From positions 1 to 64,000 of the forward strand of contig NZ_OBDO01000016.1 in NCBI RefSeq assembly GCF_900215145.1: a DNA stretch of 64,000 nt, read 5' to 3'. Made by a program: the position numbers and the translations under genes. Shown here one piece after another: positions 60,174 through 64,000 of the stretch; within the stretch, counting starts at the first letter, position 1; each line of letters begins with the position of its first letter. This stretch comes from Geodermatophilus sabuli (GTDB taxonomy: Bacteria > Actinomycetota > Actinomycetes > Mycobacteriales > Geodermatophilaceae). The notes beneath the pieces are model-generated. The model was not told the DNA's origin, did not search any database, and saw only the letters and a list, made by a program, of their open reading frames with translations.

Positions 60174-60689
60174 ATGGTTCCAGAGCCAGGAATCGCAGAC
60201 GTGGTGCCCTGGCGCGACTTCGGCGCCGCCGCCTGTGGCGTTCTCGAGTTCCTGCACCACCACCTGGGCTGGGACGTGTGGACGGTGACCCGCGTCATCG
60301 ACGACCGTCAGGTGGTCCTGCACGCCTACCCGGCCACGGCACTGCCGCCGGGGGCCTCCCTCCCGTGGGAGGAGAGCTTCTGTCGCCTCATGGTCGCCGG
60401 CGAGGCACCGCGGGCGGCCACCGTGACCGCCGCCGTCCCCGAGTACGCCGCCCGTTCCATGGGCCCGGTCGACCGGGTGGCGGCCTACCTCGGCGTCCCG
60501 CTGGTCACCGCCGACGGGGACCTGTTCGGCACCGTGTGCGCGGTGGGGTTCCGCGCCCGTCCGCGCAGCGCGAACCGTGACCTGCCGCTGGTGGAGATGG
60601 TCGCCCGGATGCTGAGCACGCTCATGGCCGCCGGCCTGACCCCGGATGACCCGCCGCCGGGCCCGGACCTCCGCCCCACCGACAACTGA
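60174..60689 (+). CDS. Single GAF-domain protein
   Basis: 171 residues covering one GAF fold: FLHHHLGWDVWTVTRVIDDRQVVLHAYP, LPWEESFCRLMV, VAAYLGVPLVTADGDLFGTVCAVGF, then ELVEMVARMLSTL-like helix LPLVEMVARMLSTLMAAG. The SFCRLM cysteine could bind a ligand or chromophore, as in GGDEF-linked GAF domains. No output domain; probably a sensor that works with another protein. Confidence 0.85.
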   Translation: MVPEPGIADVVPWRDFGAAACGVLEFLHHHLGWDVWTVTRVIDDRQVVLHAYPATALPPGASLPWEESFCRLMVAGEAPRAATVTAAVPEYAARSMGPVDRVAAYLGVPLVTADGDLFGTVCAVGFRARPRSANRDLPLVEMVARMLSTLMAAGLTPDDPPPGPDLRPTDN

Positions 60690-60792
60690 CCGGACCGCTC
60701 GGCGGGCGAACCGCCTCCGCCTCTTTCCGCGACGGCGGCACGGTGTCATCGTGGGACGCCCGCGCCCACCGCGGTCCGACCAGGAGGCACGG

Positions 60793-61725
60793 ATGCCCAG
60801 GTCCCTCTCGCCGGCACGCACGACGGTGCTCCTGGGCGCCGTCCTCGGACTCCTCCTGGGAACCGGCGGCCCGGCCGCCGCAGCGCCCGCGGACGACGAC
60901 GTCATCGTCCTGCCCGGGGCCAGCTCCGCCGAGGGCATCGCGCGGGGCGACGGCGCCACCTTCTACGCCGGCGACCTGTTCCGCGGCGACGTCTTCCGCG
61001 GGGACCTGCGCGAGCGGACGGCTGAGCTCTTCATCGACGCCCCGGACGGGCGGATCGCCGTCGGCATGGACACCGATTCAGAGCGCCGGCTGCTCTTCGT
61101 CGCCGGGGGCGCCACGGGCCAGGCGTACGTGTACGACACCCGGTCCGGCGAGACGGTGGCGACGTACCAGCTCAGCGCGCCGGGACAGTCGTTCGTCAAC
61201 GACGTCACCGTCACCTGCGACGGCGCCTGGTTCACCGACAGCCTGCAGGCGCAGCTCTACCTGGTGCCGCTCGAGGACGGGGAGCCCGGCCAGGCGAGCA
61301 CCCTCGCGCTGAGCGGCCCAGCCGCCGACACCAGCGGGGAGTTCAACCTGAACGGGATCGTCGCCACCGGTTCCGGCCGGACGCTCGTCGTGGCGCACTC
61401 GGGGAACGGCCAGCTGTACACCGTCGACCCGGAGACCGGCGCCAGCGCGCTGGTCGACGGGGTGAGCGTGCCGAACGCCGACGGCCTGGTGCTGGACGAC
61501 CGCCGGCTGTGGGTGGTGCGCAACCCGGAAAACCTGGTGGTCGAGGTCGAGCTGAGCCGGGACCTGACGTCGGGGGAGGTGCGGGAGGAGATCACCTCCC
61601 AGCGCTTCCAGAGCCCGGCGACCGCGATCCGGTACGACGGCGAGCTGGCCGTGGTGAACGCCAAGTTCGACACCGGCGTCCCGCCGACCGCGGACGAGTA
61701 CGAGGTGGTCCTGGTCGACGACTGA
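60793..61725 (+). CDS. Secreted beta-propeller protein (SMP-30-like)
   Basis: 310 residues, ATG with GGAGGCAC upstream. A Sec signal peptide ends near ALA-like GGPAAAAPA at 31. The mature part shows repeated strand-turn blades, e.g. DGRIAVGMDTDSERRLLFVAGGATGQAYVYDTRSGETVA, FNLNGIVATGSGRTLVVAHSGNGQLYTVD and NADGLVLDDRRLWVVRNPENLVVEV, like SMP-30/gluconolactonase propellers. Extracellular; substrate unknown. A copy of the dispersed 3'-end element follows. Confidence 0.85.
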   Translation: MPRSLSPARTTVLLGAVLGLLLGTGGPAAAAPADDDVIVLPGASSAEGIARGDGATFYAGDLFRGDVFRGDLRERTAELFIDAPDGRIAVGMDTDSERRLLFVAGGATGQAYVYDTRSGETVATYQLSAPGQSFVNDVTVTCDGAWFTDSLQAQLYLVPLEDGEPGQASTLALSGPAADTSGEFNLNGIVATGSGRTLVVAHSGNGQLYTVDPETGASALVDGVSVPNADGLVLDDRRLWVVRNPENLVVEVELSRDLTSGEVREEITSQRFQSPATAIRYDGELAVVNAKFDTGVPPTADEYEVVLVDD

Positions 61726-61776
61726 GGGAGCCCACCGCTCGCAGGCTCGCGACAGGACCCTGCAGCGGGGACACCC
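61726..61776 (+). repeat. Dispersed 3'-end element, copy E
   Basis: Starts at the stop of the beta-propeller gene and fills the whole gap to the convergent moaE. Sense order: CCGCTCGCAGGCTCGCG, AGGACCCTGCAG, GGGGACACCC. Likely acts as a terminator for one or both genes. Confidence 0.55.
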
Positions 61777-62187
61777 TCAGGGGCAGGCCACCCACTCCTC
61801 CTCGCCGTCGGTGAAGACCTGCCGCTTCCAGATCGGCAGCCGCTTCTTCACCTCGTCGACGAGGTCGGCGCAGGCGGTGAACGCCTCGCCGCGGTGGGAG
61901 GCACTGACCGCGCACGCCAGGGCGACGTCGCCGATGCCCAGCATGCCGACCCGGTGCGACACCGCCACGGCGTGCACCTCGGGGCGGGCAGCGAACTCCT
62001 CGGCGATCTGCGCCAGCAGCTCCTCCGCGGTCGGGTGCCCCACGTACTCCAGCTCGGTCACCGACCGGCCGCCGTCGTGGTCACGGACCACGCCGGCGAA
62101 GGAGACGACCGCACCGGCGGCCTTGTCGGCGACGGCGTCCTCGTGCTCGGCGACCGACAGCGGGGCGTCGACGACTCGGGCGATCAC
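61777..62187 (-). CDS. moaE: Molybdopterin synthase catalytic subunit MoaE
   Basis: 136 residues from a GTG overlapping the MocA-like stop (GTGA). GAVVSFAGVVRDHDGG, SHRVGMLGIGDVAL, AFTACADLVDEVKKRLPIWKRQVF with catalytic lysines near 114 and 121 are intact. Combines with MoaD to convert precursor Z into molybdopterin. In an operon with mocA-like and modCB genes. Confidence 0.96.
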   Translation of the reverse strand: MIARVVDAPLSVAEHEDAVADKAAGAVVSFAGVVRDHDGGRSVTELEYVGHPTAEELLAQIAEEFAARPEVHAVAVSHRVGMLGIGDVALACAVSASHRGEAFTACADLVDEVKKRLPIWKRQVFTDGEEEWVACP

Positions 62188-62765
62188 GGCGCTGACGGTA
62201 CCCCGCCCGGGGGCACGTCGAGGTCGGTCGGATCCGCCAGGCCGGTGCAGTCGACCTCGCTGACCTCGTGCGCGGCCAGGTAGCGGCGGGCGCCCTCGTC
62301 GCCGGTCGCGGAGTCGGCGACGCCGGCCCAGTGCTCGCGCCCGATGAGCACCGGGTGCCCGCGGCCCCCGTCGTAGGTGGCGACGGCGAGCGCGTCCGGG
62401 GCGGCGTGGGAGGCCAGGCGCTCCAGCGCGGCCGGTGTCATCCCCGGCATGTCTACGAGCAGGACCAGCGCGGCGTCGATCCGTCCCGGCCAGCCGCGCA
62501 GCCCCTCCAGCCCGGTGCGCAGGGAGGAGGCCATGCCGGTCTCCCAGTCGCGGTTGGCCAGCACGGTGGCCCCGTCGAGGTCGGCGGTGCGCCAGACGTC
62601 GACCGCCCGGGCGCCGAGGACGACGAGCACCGGGTCGCAGACCGCGCGCGCCGTCCGGACCGCCCGCTCGACCAGGAGGCTGCCCTCGTACTCCACCAGC
62701 GCCTTGGGCATGCCGTAGCGGCGGCCTCCGCCCGCGGCGAGGACCAGTCCGGCGACTCCGCTCAT
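62184..62765 (-). CDS. MocA/MobA-like molybdenum cofactor nucleotidyltransferase
   Basis: 193 residues. LAAGGGRRYGMPKALVEYEG (9-28) is the nucleotide-binding loop; LVLLVDMPGMTPAALERL carries the metal aspartate, and GRGHPVLIG is typical of the MocA group that makes the cytosine dinucleotide cofactor for xanthine-dehydrogenase-family enzymes. That would suit CoxL. MobA-like activity on GTP cannot be excluded. Confidence 0.9.
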   Translation of the reverse strand: MSGVAGLVLAAGGGRRYGMPKALVEYEGSLLVERAVRTARAVCDPVLVVLGARAVDVWRTADLDGATVLANRDWETGMASSLRTGLEGLRGWPGRIDAALVLLVDMPGMTPAALERLASHAAPDALAVATYDGGRGHPVLIGREHWAGVADSATGDEGARRYLAAHEVSEVDCTGLADPTDLDVPPGGVPSAP

Positions 62766-62777
62766 GGGCCCACCCTC

Positions 62778-63833
62778 TCAGCGGGCGTAGACGGCGACCT
62801 CGGAGGCCTTCACCGTCGCCCACACCGCCGAGCCGGGGGCCAGGCCCAGCTCGGCGAAGGCCGTGGCGGTGACGTCGGCGACCAGCGGCACCTCGCCGTC
62901 CAGCTCGCAGCGCACCGTCGCGCCGTGCGGCGTCGCCGACACCAGGCGGGCCGGCCAGACGTTGCGCGGGCTGCCGTGCGGGGCGCTCAGGTAGAGCGCC
63001 ACCGACTCCGGGCGGACGGCGACGAACACCGGCCCCGCGGTCTCCTCGGCCACCGCGACGGTGCCGCCGCCGTCGAGCCGCACCGTGCCGCCCGCGCCGG
63101 TGCCGGGCAGCAGCGCCAGACCGACCAGGCGGGCCACGTAGTCGGTCCGGGGGTGTCGGCTGACGTCGGCCGGCGTCCCGGCCTGCACCACGCGCCCCTG
63201 CTCCACGACGACGACCCGGTCGGCCAGCGCCATCGCGTCCACCGGGTCGTGGGTCACCAGGACGGTGCTGCCGCCGAACTCCGCCAGGTGCCGGCGCAGC
63301 TCGGCGCGCACGGTCAGCCGGGTGCGGGCATCCAGCGCCGACAGCGGTTCGTCCAGCAGGAGGACGGCGGGGTCGCCGACCAGCGCCCGGGCCAGCGCCG
63401 CCCGCTGCGCCTGCCCGCCCGAGAGCTGGCCGGGCCGGCGGTTGCCGAGGCCCTCGAGTCCGACCCGCGCCAGCCAGTCCCCGGCGGCGGCCCGCGCGGC
63501 CGCCTTCGGCACCCTGCGGGTCCGCAGGCCGAAGGCGACGTTGTCGACGGCGGACAGGTGCGGGAACAGCAGGTGGTCCTGGAAGACCATCCCCAGCCGG
63601 CGCGCGTGGGCGGGCAGGTGCACGCCGGCGGCGACGTCGTCCCAGACCCGGTCGCCGTCGACCACGACCCGGCCCCCGTCGGGCGGCAGCAGCCCGGCGA
63701 GCACCCGCAGCAGCGTGGACTTGCCGGCGCCGTTGGGGCCGAGGACGGCGAGCACCTCGCCGTCGGCCACCTCGACGGCGAGGTCGACGGCGAGCGGACC
63801 ACGGGCCACCCGGACGTCGGCGGTGAGCGTCAC
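62778..63833 (-). CDS. modC: Molybdate ABC transporter ATP-binding protein ModC
   Basis: 351 residues. Walker A GPNGAGKST 32-40, signature QLSGGQAQRAALARAL, Walker B VLLLDEPLSALDARTR, H-loop VTHDPVDAMALADR. The C-terminal TOBE domain (from about 285; NVWPARLVSATPHGATVRCELDGEVPLVADVT) binds molybdate. Adjacent to modB. The GTG overlaps the stop of a 20-codon mini-frame. Confidence 0.95.
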   Translation of the reverse strand: MTLTADVRVARGPLAVDLAVEVADGEVLAVLGPNGAGKSTLLRVLAGLLPPDGGRVVVDGDRVWDDVAAGVHLPAHARRLGMVFQDHLLFPHLSAVDNVAFGLRTRRVPKAAARAAAGDWLARVGLEGLGNRRPGQLSGGQAQRAALARALVGDPAVLLLDEPLSALDARTRLTVRAELRRHLAEFGGSTVLVTHDPVDAMALADRVVVVEQGRVVQAGTPADVSRHPRTDYVARLVGLALLPGTGAGGTVRLDGGGTVAVAEETAGPVFVAVRPESVALYLSAPHGSPRNVWPARLVSATPHGATVRCELDGEVPLVADVTATAFAELGLAPGSAVWATVKASEVAVYAR

Positions 63834-63892
63834 GCGACCGCCCGGGACAGCCGGCGGTCACGAGGAGCCCACCCGACCACTACGCGACTCAC
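63830..63892 (-). CDS. Bridge mini-ORF between modB and modC
   Basis: 20 codons with GTGA overlaps at both the modB stop and the modC start. Its end, RDRRLSR, echoes the ModB C-terminus RDRWLSR, so part of modB may have been duplicated. Confidence 0.35.
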   Translation of the reverse strand: MSRVVVGWAPRDRRLSRAVA

Positions 63893-63999
63893 GCCGCGGC
63901 TCCCGACCGGGACAGCCAGCGGTCGCGGAGCAGCAGGAGCGTGGCCAGCGAGACGGTCAGCAGCACCAGCGACAGCACGATCGCCGCATCGGGGTCGCG
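63889..63999 (-). CDS. modB: Molybdate ABC transporter permease ModB, C-terminal end
   Basis: Only the last 36 residues are in the window: RDPDAAIVLSLVLLTVSLATLLLLRDRWLSR and a short Ala tail, the last membrane helix of a ModB permease. The gene continues beyond the window edge. Identity rests on position before modC and on the sequence. Confidence 0.8.
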   Translation of the reverse strand, partial: RDPDAAIVLSLVLLTVSLATLLLLRDRWLSRSGAAA

Positions 64000-64000
64000 C

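Overview
This is a very GC-rich actinobacterial chromosome segment. Codon bias, frequent GTG starts, 4-base stop/start overlaps and the gene content (mycofactocin locus, NDMA-type alcohol dehydrogenase, form II CO-dehydrogenase-like hydroxylase, DUF2382 and DUF3097 proteins) fit the Geodermatophilaceae (Blastococcus/Modestobacter/Geodermatophilus type). That placement is inference. I see no tRNA, rRNA, insertion sequence, prophage or CRISPR array.

Layout. 0-7.9 kb: glutamate dehydrogenase, a YdeI-like protein, a lower-GC two-gene unit (773-aa membrane-anchored coiled-coil protein plus GNAT), an NlpC/P60 hydrolase and small proteins. 8-17.3 kb: tldD-tldE, a metal-dependent hydrolase, a TetR/RidA divergon, an amidohydrolase, and DedA-dehalogenase-alpha/beta hydrolase. 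17.3-22.3 kb: coxS-coxL-coxM-coxG (form II, AYRGAGR). 22.6-23.6 kb: a ferric-siderophore binding lipoprotein behind an IdeR-type box. 23.7-38.7 kb: a dispersed mycofactocin locus (mftA, B, C, E, F, R and two OYE/FadH-like reductases, no mftD), interrupted by a TetR/ABC exporter module, an isochorismatase, DUF427, YchJ and PPOX genes. 38.8-44.9 kb: cysteine-desulfurase-like protein, FAD monooxygenase, NDMA-dependent alcohol dehydrogenase and a MoxR/VWA pair. 44.9-46.5 kb: an overlapping HTH / catalytically altered ClpP / MOSC operon. 46.6-50 kb: XdhC, VWA and MoxR, the accessory proteins expected for the cox hydroxylase. 50-55.8 kb: stress and transport genes. 56-64 kb: moaA, moaD, two CNNM/CBS proteins, moaE, a MocA-like transferase, modC and the end of modB, i.e. 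supply of molybdenum cofactor to the cox enzyme.

The least expected structure is translational. At least seven junctions carry tiny open frames that start on, or a few bases after, the upstream stop and end on a 4-base overlap with the downstream start. They lie at tldD/tldE (three tandem 71-bp copies), coxS/coxL, coxL/coxM, mftB/mftC, moaA/moaD and modB/modC, and one leads into a moxR gene. The tldD/tldE and moaA/moaD copies are related in sequence. A second dispersed element, built around GCTCGCAGGCTCG, sits just after stop codons in sense orientation in five places. Three gene pairs appear to use CTG starts in CTGA stop/start overlaps. Functions are inferred from motifs and context only.
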